NCBI GenBank assembly: GCA_039961715.1
Contig: JABRVW010000020.1
Coordinates: 1 to 7,043 of the forward strand
DNA from: JACQPU01 sp039961715
Lineage (GTDB): Bacteria > Bacteroidota > Ignavibacteria > UBA10030
Length of the DNA: 7,043 bases
Reading direction: 5' to 3'
Position numbers and translations under genes: made by a program. Positions 1 through 6,328 of the stretch are shown piece by piece; the stretch's first letter is position 1; every line of letters starts with the position of its first letter. The notes under the pieces are model-generated. The model searched no databases. It saw only the letters and a program-made list of their open reading frames with translations, and was not told the origin of the DNA.

Positions 1-50
1 AGGCACAAAGAAAAGCAACGAAATTGGACAAAAACACATGCTTGGTCCAC

Positions 51-210
51 TTTGTGTTCTTGGTGTCTTGGTGGTTTTTTCTTTTTCAACACCCTGCTGG
101 CAGTTTGTTGAAAAACGCGCTTCAAAGAAACGGATTGAACCACCAAGACACCGCCCGACGGATCAGAATGCGCATACTTGGTGGTTTTTCCTCTTTCAAC
201 ACTCTGCCAG
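51..210. repeat. Mosaic of direct and inverted short intergenic repeats
   Basis: Two motifs recur: a block reading GGTGTCTTGGTGGTT (unit A, 62-76) and a TTTTTCAACACCCTGC-like block (unit B, 82-97). Order is A-B forward (51-103), B'-A' reverse complement (107-152), then A-B forward again (177-210). The reverse copy of A at 138-152 matches 62-76 perfectly over 15 bases. GTTGAAAAA at 107-115 is the reverse complement of 82-90. The forward copies at 67-92 and 177-202 agree at 24 of 26 bases. CTGC-TG-GCAG (94-103) forms a nested hairpin tip between the two B copies. A further inverted pair, CACAAAG (4-10) and CTTTGTG (50-56), may be the edge of another copy. No transposase is present, so this looks like a REP- or MITE-like non-coding repeat cluster. 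ORFs that can be drawn here have low-complexity, repeat-derived products and are not annotated. Confidence 0.75.
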
Positions 211-238
211 ACGTTTTATTCTATCACGGGAAACATCA

Positions 239-293
239 GGGAATCCGCGGTGTGTCCGTCACGCGCGGGATGACGGCACACCGTCCGGATCCC
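239..293 (+). promoter_or_regulatory. Long GC-rich hairpin next to the start of the cyclic-nucleotide-binding gene
   Basis: The two arms pair as GGG (239-241) with CCC (291-293), ATCCG (243-247) with CGGAT (286-290), CGGTGTG (248-254 with an overlap-free junction) with CACACCG (277-283), and CCGTCA (256-261) with TGACGG (271-276). Only small bulges (A242, T255, TC 284-285) interrupt about 21 pairs, and the loop is nine bases (262-270). There is no T tract, so it is not a standard intrinsic terminator. The 3' arm ends immediately before the GGAG (294-297) that serves the ATG at 304. If transcribed, the structure lies in the 5' leader and could affect ribosome access or mRNA stability. It could equally be another REP-like palindrome, since GGGATGACG cores are common in such elements. 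Confidence 0.6.
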
Positions 294-303
294 GGAGAAT
301 GCC

Positions 304-693
304 ATGAGCCATCCTCAGGATGAAGACATCACAAAACTCCCGGGCATCAAGAAATACTTCTCGATCGGAGAAACCATCGTCCGGGAAGGTGATCCGAGCG
401 AAGGATGGTTCGTGCTGTTGAACGGAAAGGTCGGCGTTGTCAAGCGCGACCTCTCCATCACCGAATTCTCCGAGCCGGGAACGGTGTTCGGTGAGCTTGG
501 GTGCTTTCTCAACATCCCCCGCACTGCCACGCTCCAGGCTCTTGAGCCAACGTCCCTCCTCTTTGTCCGCCTCACCGTGGATGACCTCATCACTAATCAC
601 CCGGCGATCGCCCGGAACATCATCCTGAGCCTCGCTGAGCGCGTTGCCCACACCACCGATGCATGGTGGGCAACGTCCAGAAAGAAATCCTGA
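304..693 (+). CDS. Stand-alone cyclic-nucleotide-binding (CNB/Crp-type) domain protein
   Basis: This 129-residue protein consists almost entirely of one CNB beta-roll domain. Family hallmarks are visible in order: FSIGETIVREGD (residues 19-30), the glycine turn LLNGKVGVV (38-46), and the phosphate-binding cassette FGELGCFLNIPRTATL (62-77). The cassette keeps the Glu (E64) and Arg (R73) that in cAMP/cGMP-binding members contact the ribose and phosphate. A helix follows (about 92-118), then a short basic tail. Crp/Fnr regulators are about 200-230 residues and carry a C-terminal winged helix; none is present, and the gene ends in a stop with no helix-turn-helix in the 166 bases after it. It is therefore probably a cytoplasmic sensor acting through protein contacts, or a non-signalling member of the fold. 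The ATG is supported by GGAG at 294-297, six bases upstream. The domain call is firm; the ligand and the partner are unknown. Confidence 0.88.
   Translation: MSHPQDEDITKLPGIKKYFSIGETIVREGDPSEGWFVLLNGKVGVVKRDLSITEFSEPGTVFGELGCFLNIPRTATLQALEPTSLLFVRLTVDDLITNHPAIARNIILSLAERVAHTTDAWWATSRKKS
642..675 (+). other. Perfect 10-bp inverted repeat inside the 3' end of the CNB gene
   Basis: CGTTGCCCAC (642-651) is the exact reverse complement of GTGGGCAACG (666-675), with a 14-base loop. A second, AT-rich perfect pair, GAAAGAAA (680-687) and TTTCTTTC (701-708), follows and spans the stop codon. Together they may be a 3'-end stabilising or termination structure for the gene, but no run of T's directly follows the GC-rich stem, so it is not called a terminator. 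Confidence 0.4.
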
Positions 694-825
694 CCCTGCT
701 TTTCTTTCGTTAGAGGAACCTCCGCTCAACGCGCACAAGTGTGTGCCTGTTCGTCATAGAATCGGTAAGAGGACTCGTCGTTTGCACCCAAGGACAGGCA
801 AACAATGATTGTCTTTTCCTTCCCG

Positions 826-856
826 TTGTGAATCGTTCGGCGTTTTTCTACATTCC
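826..856 (+). promoter_or_regulatory. Weak candidate promoter upstream of the DUF4159 gene
   Basis: TTG at 826-828 is followed after 20 bases by TACATTCC (849-856), which keeps four of the six fixed positions of the Bacteroidota -7 element TAnnTTTG and ends three bases before the ATG at 860. There is no Shine-Dalgarno sequence before that ATG. The spacing fits, but the match is poor. The rest of the gap between the two genes (694-825) shows no gene and no clear terminator; a short palindrome, ACAAT-G-ATTGT (802-812), is the only other structure seen. Confidence 0.2.
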
Positions 857-859
857 AGT

Positions 860-1519
860 ATGAAAGCATTCTTCGTTTTGGCTGCTCTTCTGGCCCTGGA
901 GAGCCCCGCTCAACAGCGCATCGAGAGCCAGTTCCGCATTGCACGCCTCAAATACGGCGGAGGGGGCGATTGGTACAACGATCCTTCCGCCGAGGTCAAT
1001 CTCCTTCGCTTCGTCGGCCGGCACACCGCGATCGACGTCGATCCACGGTACGAGTTTGTGGACCTGCAAAGCGACCGGCTCTTCTCCTACCCGCTCCTGT
1101 TCATGACCGGCCATGGCAATGTGGTCTTTTCCGATACGGAGTCACGCCGTCTGCGCGAATACCTGGAACGCGGCGGATTCCTGTACATTGACGATGATTA
1201 CGGACTCGACAAGGCCGTCAGACGCGAAATGAAAAAAGTCTTTCCGGACCGGGATTTTGTCGAACTCCCCTTCAGCCACGGGATTTATCATGCCCATTTC
1301 GAGTTCCCCCAGGGCGTCCCCAAAACCCACGAACACGACAACAAGCCTCCCCGGGGATTCGGCCTGTTTCATGAGGGACGCATGGTCGTGTTCTACACCT
1401 ATGAATCGAACCCCAGCGACGGATGGGTCGACCCGGAGGTTCACCAGGACCCCGAAGCTGTCCGGGACGAGGCGCTGAGGTTCGGAACAAATATCGTCGT
1501 CTGGTCGTTACTTCACTGA
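860..1519 (+). CDS. Exported DUF4159-domain protein
   Basis: The product has 219 residues. It starts with a signal peptide (MKAFFVLAALLALESPA, probable cleavage after A17), so the ATG at 860 is preferred over the in-frame TTG at 809, which would bury that signal behind 17 extra residues. Nearly all of the mature protein is a DUF4159 domain: RLKYGGGGDWYNDPS (29-43), a strand-turn LLFMTGHG (79-86), YLERGGFLYIDDDYG (101-115), HGIYHAHF (140-147) and a late FYTYESNPSDGW (178-189). The strand/turn/GG-strand pattern resembles the class I glutamine amidotransferase-like fold to which the family is related, but the turn carries Gly-His-Gly and not the nucleophilic Cys, so amidotransferase activity is not expected. 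In many bacteria DUF4159 lies near MoxR ATPase, DUF58 and BatA-like genes; none is in this window. It is probably co-transcribed with the DUF4175 gene 6 bases downstream. Function is unknown; an extracytoplasmic envelope role is inferred. Confidence 0.87.
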   Translation: MKAFFVLAALLALESPAQQRIESQFRIARLKYGGGGDWYNDPSAEVNLLRFVGRHTAIDVDPRYEFVDLQSDRLFSYPLLFMTGHGNVVFSDTESRRLREYLERGGFLYIDDDYGLDKAVRREMKKVFPDRDFVELPFSHGIYHAHFEFPQGVPKTHEHDNKPPRGFGLFHEGRMVVFYTYESNPSDGWVDPEVHQDPEAVRDEALRFGTNIVVWSLLH

Positions 1520-1525
1520 AGAGCC

Positions 1526-4500
1526 GTGGCCACTCTCGACGATATTCTCCGGCGCCTGGCGTCTGTCCGCTCAGGGCTCCTTCGCATCGAGCTTCAGACC
1601 CGGGTTCTTACGTTTCTTGCCCTCTCATCCGGCCTGGCCCTCGTCCTGATCCTGGCGGAAGCCCTCTTTCATTTCAACGCGGGCTTGAGGACTCTGATGT
1701 TCATTGCATCGGTCCTCATCGCCATCCCGGCAACGGGATGGCTCATCGCCCGCCCCCTCCTCCGGTTTCTGCACGTTCTGCCCGGACCTTCAGACACCTG
1801 GCTCGCCCTTTTTGTCGGCAACTCGTTCCCCCACGTTCGCGACCGTCTCCTCAATGCGCTTCAGCTCCGTCAGCTCCATGAACAGGGTACCTCCTATTCG
1901 CGCGACCTCATCGAGGCCTCGCTCGAGGATGTGGCCGCATCCGTCAGGGAACTTGATTTCACCGCTCTCATCGACGCCTCACCCCTCCGCACAGCCCGCA
2001 AGAGAGCTCTTGCCGTCGCGGGAGCCCTCGCTCTTGTTTTTGCCCTGCTTCCTTCATCCGCTCTGGACGCCACCCACCGGCTTATGCATTTCAATCGCGA
2101 ATTCGTGCCGCCGGCACAATATATCCTCAGCGTCGAACCCGGCAACATCGAAGTCGTAAAGGGGGAATCCGTCCAGGTCCTCGTCTCGGTATCGTCGGCC
2201 GACGGATCCACCCTCCCCGACGGCAGAGTCTCCATTTTCTGGCGGCCCGAGGGACAGGAACGAGTCGAATCCCAGTCCCTCCAGGCGGACAGTGCGAACG
2301 TGTTTCGAACCTCCTTGTCGGGTTTGCGCACGTCCATGGAGTACTTTGCGCAGTTTGCAGACGTGCAGAGCGCACGGTACCGGATCACGGTCGTCGACCG
2401 CCCGGTCCTGCGATCGTTCCGCGTGCGCCTCACGCACCCCTCCTACACCGGCCTTCCGCCGGTGATTCAGGATGAGTTTGCCGGAAACGTCAGTGCTGTA
2501 ACCGGTACTTCTGTCCGGATTGAAGGCCTTGCAAGCAAGCCGCTGGGCCGCGGGGCACTTGTGTTCAACTCCGGCGAAGAAACCTCCCTTGACGTGCACG
2601 AAGAGCGCTTTTCAGGAACCTTCCGTCTGCTCAAAGACGGCGCCTACCGCATCAGCGTTCAGGACGCGGAAGGGCGCTCGAACGAGAATCCCGTCGCGTA
2701 CTCGCTGACAGCACTGCCCGACCAGCCACCTTCTGTCACGATCGTCGAGCCGGGCCGCAATATCGACATTGCCGGATCCACCGCACTCGCACTCCGCCTC
2801 CGCATTGCCGATGATTACGGCTTCTCGGACCTGAAACTCGGCTACAGACTGGTCCATTCGCGTTATGATCCGCCGCAGGAGAATCCGCGTTTCAAACCCA
2901 TTCCCTTGCCCCGACCCTCCGGGACTTCAAGAGAATCGGAGGTTTCCTACCTCTGGGATTTCTCCGATCTTGGTCTTGTTCCCGAAGATGTGGTCGAATA
3001 CTTCGCTGAAGTAACTGATAACGATGCGGTGACTGGACCCAAAAGCACCCGCAGCGCGACGTTCCTCCTGAGACTCCCATCACTGGAAGAGGTGTTTACG
3101 GACCTCGACCGCGAACACACTACGACCATTGACGAGCTCCGGCACTCTGCCGAAGAGGCCAGGGAATTGCGCCGTCGGATCGAATCGCTCAGCGACGACT
3201 TCAAGAAGAACAAGGAGATGGATTGGCAGCAGCAGAAGAAACTTGAAGAAACGGCAAGGAAGTACCAGGAACTGCAGAAGAAGCTTGACGAGGTTCGCGA
3301 GAAACTCGACGTCATGACGGAAGAAATGAACCGCCAGAATGTCCTCTCGCCCGAAACCATGGAGAAATACCTCGAGCTTCAACAGTTGTTTGAAGAGCTC
3401 AATTCATCCGAGCTCCAGCAGGCTCTGCAGAGGCTTCAGCAGGCCATGCAGAATGTCAACAAGGAACAGCTTCTCCGCGCGCTCGAGCAGGTGACATTCT
3501 CCGAGGAGCGCTTTCGCCAGAGCATTGAGCGCACGCTGGATCTTCTGAAACGCATCCAGATCGAGCAAAAACTTGACGAAGTCCGAAAGCGCGCAGAGGA
3601 GATTTCTGCCGAACAGCAAGAACTGGAGGAATCAACATCCGATAGCACCGTCCGGGCGGAGGAACTTGCACGGCGGCAGAACGATCTTCGCCGCAAGATG
3701 GATCAGCTTCGCACCGCGGCGGAAGATGTTCAGCAGAGGATGGAGGAATTCTTCACGGAAATGCCCGAAGAGGAGCTCGCTGCAGCTCTTAAAGCTCTCG
3801 ACAGCATGAATGTCACGGCGGAGATGGAGCGGGCGGCGGCACAGCTTCAGAGCGGCCAACGTAGCGCGGCGACGCAGACCCAGAAGCAGATCAATCAATC
3901 GCTTGAACGCTTTGCCAATGCGCTCATGCAGATTCAGAAGCAGATGCTGGAGAACCAACAGCAGTACATTGTGAACGCATTGCGGCGGGCTACCAGAAAC
4001 CTTCTGGAACTGTCGGCGCGCGAGGAAGACCTGAAGGCCCGGTCTCAGAATGCTCCTCCCCAATCCCAGCAGTTACGGCAAAATGCACAGGATCAGGTCG
4101 AGATCGTGCAGGATCTGCAAAACGTCACTGCGGCGCTCCAGGAGCTTGCCAGGCGCTCTTTCGCGGTCACACCCGACATGGCTCAGGCAATCGGGGAAGC
4201 CTTCCGCCACATGCACAATGCCCTCAATGCCCTGGACACCCGCAACGCCCCGTCTGCATCCATGGCGCAACGCCAGGCGATGGAGTCCCTCAACAAAGCC
4301 GCGATGGCCGTCCAACAATCCCTTCAGGCGATGCTTCAGCAGGGAGGGGGGCAGGGAGCGGGCGGACTGATGCAGCAGCTGCAGACCATGGCCGGACAGC
4401 AGATGTCGATCAATGCGCGCACGCAGGCGGAGGAAGATGCAGCACGACTGGCAGTGGAACAGCAGGCATTGCAGAAGTCACTCGAGCAACTGAATGCCGA

Positions 4501-4882
4501 GGCCCGCGCAAGTGGCGAACATCAGCGCATTCTTGGAGATCTCGAGCGAATCGGCGACGAAATGAAGGAAGTCGTCCGGGACCTGGAGCAGAACAACGTG
4601 AATCCTGAAACCATCCGAAAACAGGAGAGGATCCTGTCCCGATTACTCGACGCGTCCCGATCCGCGCGCGAGAGGGATTTTGAGAAGAAGCGCCGCTCAA
4701 AGCCCGGCCAGCCTGTTGCCAGGCCGGGACCCGGCGACCTCGATCCTGAAACCCTGGAAGGCCGAAACCGTCTGCGTGAAGATTTCCTTCGGGCCCTCGA
4801 ACACGGCTACTCCAGAGACTACAAGAATCTGATCAAGAGATATTTTGAGGAACTCCAGAAAGCAGATATCGATCTGAAGTAA
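1526..4882 (+). CDS. Large DUF4175-family membrane protein with long coiled coil
   Basis: This 1118-residue protein uses a GTG start six bases after the DUF4159 stop, implying translational coupling; the sequence from the GTG gives a sensible amphipathic N-terminus followed by membrane segments. Hydrophobic helices lie at about 27-49, 55-77 and 161-179. The segment between the second and third is rich in Arg (e.g. RTARKR, 155-160), so by the positive-inside rule the remaining roughly 940 residues should be outside the cytoplasm. Residues about 195-400 are beta-rich and Ig-like. ADDYGFSDLKLGYRL (428-442) is the characteristic conserved motif of DUF4175-type proteins. From about 520 to 1040 the chain is a nearly continuous Glu/Gln/Arg/Leu-rich coiled coil, broken by a Gly-rich hinge (about 940-947). 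The C-terminus (about 1077-1118) is a conserved helical tail with YSRDYKNLIKRYFEEL. The length is normal for the large form of the family. Biochemical role is unknown; a scaffolding or envelope-spanning part with the DUF4159 protein is inferred. Confidence 0.85.
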   Translation: MATLDDILRRLASVRSGLLRIELQTRVLTFLALSSGLALVLILAEALFHFNAGLRTLMFIASVLIAIPATGWLIARPLLRFLHVLPGPSDTWLALFVGNSFPHVRDRLLNALQLRQLHEQGTSYSRDLIEASLEDVAASVRELDFTALIDASPLRTARKRALAVAGALALVFALLPSSALDATHRLMHFNREFVPPAQYILSVEPGNIEVVKGESVQVLVSVSSADGSTLPDGRVSIFWRPEGQERVESQSLQADSANVFRTSLSGLRTSMEYFAQFADVQSARYRITVVDRPVLRSFRVRLTHPSYTGLPPVIQDEFAGNVSAVTGTSVRIEGLASKPLGRGALVFNSGEETSLDVHEERFSGTFRLLKDGAYRISVQDAEGRSNENPVAYSLTALPDQPPSVTIVEPGRNIDIAGSTALALRLRIADDYGFSDLKLGYRLVHSRYDPPQENPRFKPIPLPRPSGTSRESEVSYLWDFSDLGLVPEDVVEYFAEVTDNDAVTGPKSTRSATFLLRLPSLEEVFTDLDREHTTTIDELRHSAEEARELRRRIESLSDDFKKNKEMDWQQQKKLEETARKYQELQKKLDEVREKLDVMTEEMNRQNVLSPETMEKYLELQQLFEELNSSELQQALQRLQQAMQNVNKEQLLRALEQVTFSEERFRQSIERTLDLLKRIQIEQKLDEVRKRAEEISAEQQELEESTSDSTVRAEELARRQNDLRRKMDQLRTAAEDVQQRMEEFFTEMPEEELAAALKALDSMNVTAEMERAAAQLQSGQRSAATQTQKQINQSLERFANALMQIQKQMLENQQQYIVNALRRATRNLLELSAREEDLKARSQNAPPQSQQLRQNAQDQVEIVQDLQNVTAALQELARRSFAVTPDMAQAIGEAFRHMHNALNALDTRNAPSASMAQRQAMESLNKAAMAVQQSLQAMLQQGGGQGAGGLMQQLQTMAGQQMSINARTQAEEDAARLAVEQQALQKSLEQLNAEARASGEHQRILGDLERIGDEMKEVVRDLEQNNVNPETIRKQERILSRLLDASRSARERDFEKKRRSKPGQPVARPGPGDLDPETLEGRNRLREDFLRALEHGYSRDYKNLIKRYFEELQKADIDLK

Positions 4883-5047
4883 TCGAACTCATCCCGGCCC
4901 TGGTCGCCGTGCGGTTTCAGGAAAGATGCACAAACGGCTGAAAAGTTGCTCTCCACCATCATACCGATCCTTTCCACCGACTTGCCGCAACCATTCACCG
5001 AAAACCCCTGTGCCTGTCTGCAACTTCTTGGTACTCTTTTCGTGTTT

Positions 5048-5102
5048 TCAGAGCAGTAGGTGCGTTTTTCCTCAATGCTCCTACAATTCTGAATCCTTTT
5101 TT
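5048..5102 (+). terminator. Candidate intrinsic terminator after the DUF4175 gene
   Basis: TCAGA (5048-5052) pairs with TCTGA (5088-5092), and GTAGG (5056-5060) pairs with CCTAC (5080-5084), followed by a GC/GC pair inside a T-T mismatch (5062-5063 with 5077-5078). A three-by-three internal loop (GCA/AAT) separates the two stems and the apical loop has 13 bases. Six T's follow at 5097-5102. Position fits termination of the DUF4159-DUF4175 transcript before the efflux promoter. The stem is interrupted and not very GC-rich, so strength is doubtful. The gap 4883-5047 upstream of it shows no convincing gene; a 93-codon reading frame from 4926 lacks any family resemblance and overlaps the next gene. 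Confidence 0.4.
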
Positions 5103-5105
5103 GCT

Positions 5106-5113
5106 TATCTTTG
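5106..5113 (+). promoter_or_regulatory. Bacteroidota-type -7 element for the efflux operon
   Basis: TATCTTTG matches the TAnnTTTG consensus of the -7 element used by the primary sigma factor of Bacteroidota at all fixed positions. It ends six bases before the ATG at 5120, so transcription would start at or within a few bases of that codon, giving a leaderless or very short leader mRNA. No purine-rich Shine-Dalgarno sequence precedes the ATG, which agrees with this. No good TTG -33 element is seen at the expected spacing, which lowers confidence. Confidence 0.45.
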
Positions 5114-5119
5114 CATTCT

Positions 5120-6313
5120 ATGTCTCAAAACGAACACCTGGATCTTTCCCATCTTCGCATCAATCGCGCAGACCCTCCTTCGTCAGCTCCCGCGAGGAGC
5201 AAACTGATATTCAGGGTTGGGTTGGGTGTGGTTATTCTGGCCGCAGGCATCGCCGCTTACATGCTGGTCATCAGCACGCTTGATCCTGTGCCCGAGGTGC
5301 GGCTCGCCACGGCTTCGTATTCATCCCCATCCCAGGCCAACGCGATTCTTACTGCCAGCGGGTACGTCGTCGCACAGCGTAAAGCGGCCGTGGCCTCCAA
5401 GGCAACAGGACGCCTGGAATACCTCGGCGTCGTTGAAGGAGACCAGGTGACAAAGAATCAGGTCCTGGCACGAATAGAAAACTCGGACATTCAGGCTCAA
5501 CTCGACCAGGCCCGCGCACAGCTTGCCCTCAATGAGGCAGAACTCGACGACGCAACGCGTTCGCTCGAGCGCGCGAGGCAACTTCTGGAAAAGGGATTAA
5601 TCCCCCAGGCAGAGTATGACGCAGCCGATGCGCGTTATCGCCGGGTTCTTGCCTCCATTGCCGTCGCCAAAGCCTCGGTTGCTGGAGCCGAAGTGGCGCT
5701 CGAGAACACCCTGATCCGCGCTCCGTTCGACGGAACCGTGCTCACCAAGAATGCCGACGTCGGCGAAATGGTCGCCCCGATGGCCGCAAGCATCGGCTCA
5801 CGCTCTGCCGTGGTCACCCTTGCCGACATGTCTTCGCTCGAGGTCGAGGCGGATGTCTCGGAATCGAACATCGATCGCATCAAGCCCGACCAGCCGTGCG
5901 AGATCGTCCTCGACGCATATCCTTCCGACCGTTACCAGGGATTTGTCAGCAAGATCGTCCCCACGGCCGACAGGGCCAAGGCAACCGTCATGGTCAAGGT
6001 CCGCTTCCGGTCCTACGATTCCAAGGTTCTCCCTGAAATGAGTGCGAAGGTGCATTTCCTTGCTCGCCCGGCTTCCGACGAGGAACAAGCTTCACAGCCG
6101 GTCCTCACGGTTCCTGCATCGGCTGTGGCAGACCGAAACGGCGTCAGAATTGTCTACACGGTTCGTGACGGCATCGCAGTTGAACAGCCTGTTGAGACCG
6201 GACGTACCCTGGGAGCGCAGCTTGAGATTCTTTCCGGGATTCCTGCAGGGACGCGCGTTATTGCAACGCTCTCCGACGACATTCGCGACGGCATCAAAGT
6301 CACAGTGAAATAA
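5120..6313 (+). CDS. Periplasmic adaptor (HlyD/MacA-type membrane fusion protein) of an efflux system
   Basis: The 397-residue product bridges an inner-membrane transporter and an outer-membrane channel. A single N-terminal transmembrane anchor (about 30-52) follows a short cytoplasmic stretch. Next come the first lipoyl half (about 84-120, with ATGRLEYLGVVEGDQVTKNQ), an alpha-helical hairpin (about 122-195, with LLEKGLIPQAEYDAA typical of the family), the second lipoyl half (about 196-234, with LIRAPFDGTVLTKNADVGEMV), a beta-barrel domain (about 238-316) and a membrane-proximal domain (about 327-397, starting VLTVPASAV). The ATG at 5120 is chosen over the TTG at 5111, which lies inside the likely promoter box. 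The following ABC ATPase and permease show that this is a MacA-like adaptor of an ABC system and not of an RND pump, although general databases often label this family RND. Substrate is unknown; no lipoprotein Cys is present and the only Cys is at about 260. Confidence 0.92.
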   Translation: MSQNEHLDLSHLRINRADPPSSAPARSKLIFRVGLGVVILAAGIAAYMLVISTLDPVPEVRLATASYSSPSQANAILTASGYVVAQRKAAVASKATGRLEYLGVVEGDQVTKNQVLARIENSDIQAQLDQARAQLALNEAELDDATRSLERARQLLEKGLIPQAEYDAADARYRRVLASIAVAKASVAGAEVALENTLIRAPFDGTVLTKNADVGEMVAPMAASIGSRSAVVTLADMSSLEVEADVSESNIDRIKPDQPCEIVLDAYPSDRYQGFVSKIVPTADRAKATVMVKVRFRSYDSKVLPEMSAKVHFLARPASDEEQASQPVLTVPASAVADRNGVRIVYTVRDGIAVEQPVETGRTLGAQLEILSGIPAGTRVIATLSDDIRDGIKVTVK

Positions 6314-6328
6314 GCAGAAGGAGCTTGA

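Noticed and set aside
51..210. CRISPR array as an explanation for the upstream repeats
   Set aside because: The copies differ in orientation, length and sequence, and there are no regularly sized spacers.
24..323. A 99-codon reading frame across the upstream repeats
   Set aside because: It is built from the repeat mosaic and the hairpin, has no ribosome binding site or family resemblance, and overlaps the start of the well-supported CNB gene.
259..738. A 159-codon minus-strand frame opposite the CNB gene
   Set aside because: It is antisense to a gene with clear domain motifs; the product shows no recognisable fold. High GC codon bias commonly opens such shadows.
713..745. Small hairpins (GAGG/CCTC and GCACA/TGTGC) after the CNB gene as a terminator
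   Set aside because: Stems are only four to five base pairs and no T tract follows.
809..859. TTG at 809 as start of the DUF4159 protein
   Set aside because: It would place 17 residues ahead of a good signal peptide; the ATG at 860 gives a normal exported protein.
1423..1881. A 152-codon plus-strand frame at the DUF4159-DUF4175 junction
   Set aside because: Its product is Pro/Arg/Ser-rich and low in complexity, as expected for a shifted frame of the DUF4175 gene.
4926..5207. A 93-codon frame in the gap before the adaptor gene
   Set aside because: It is rich in Cys, Ser and Pro, has no known relatives that I recognise, runs through the terminator-like hairpin and promoter, and overlaps the adaptor start.
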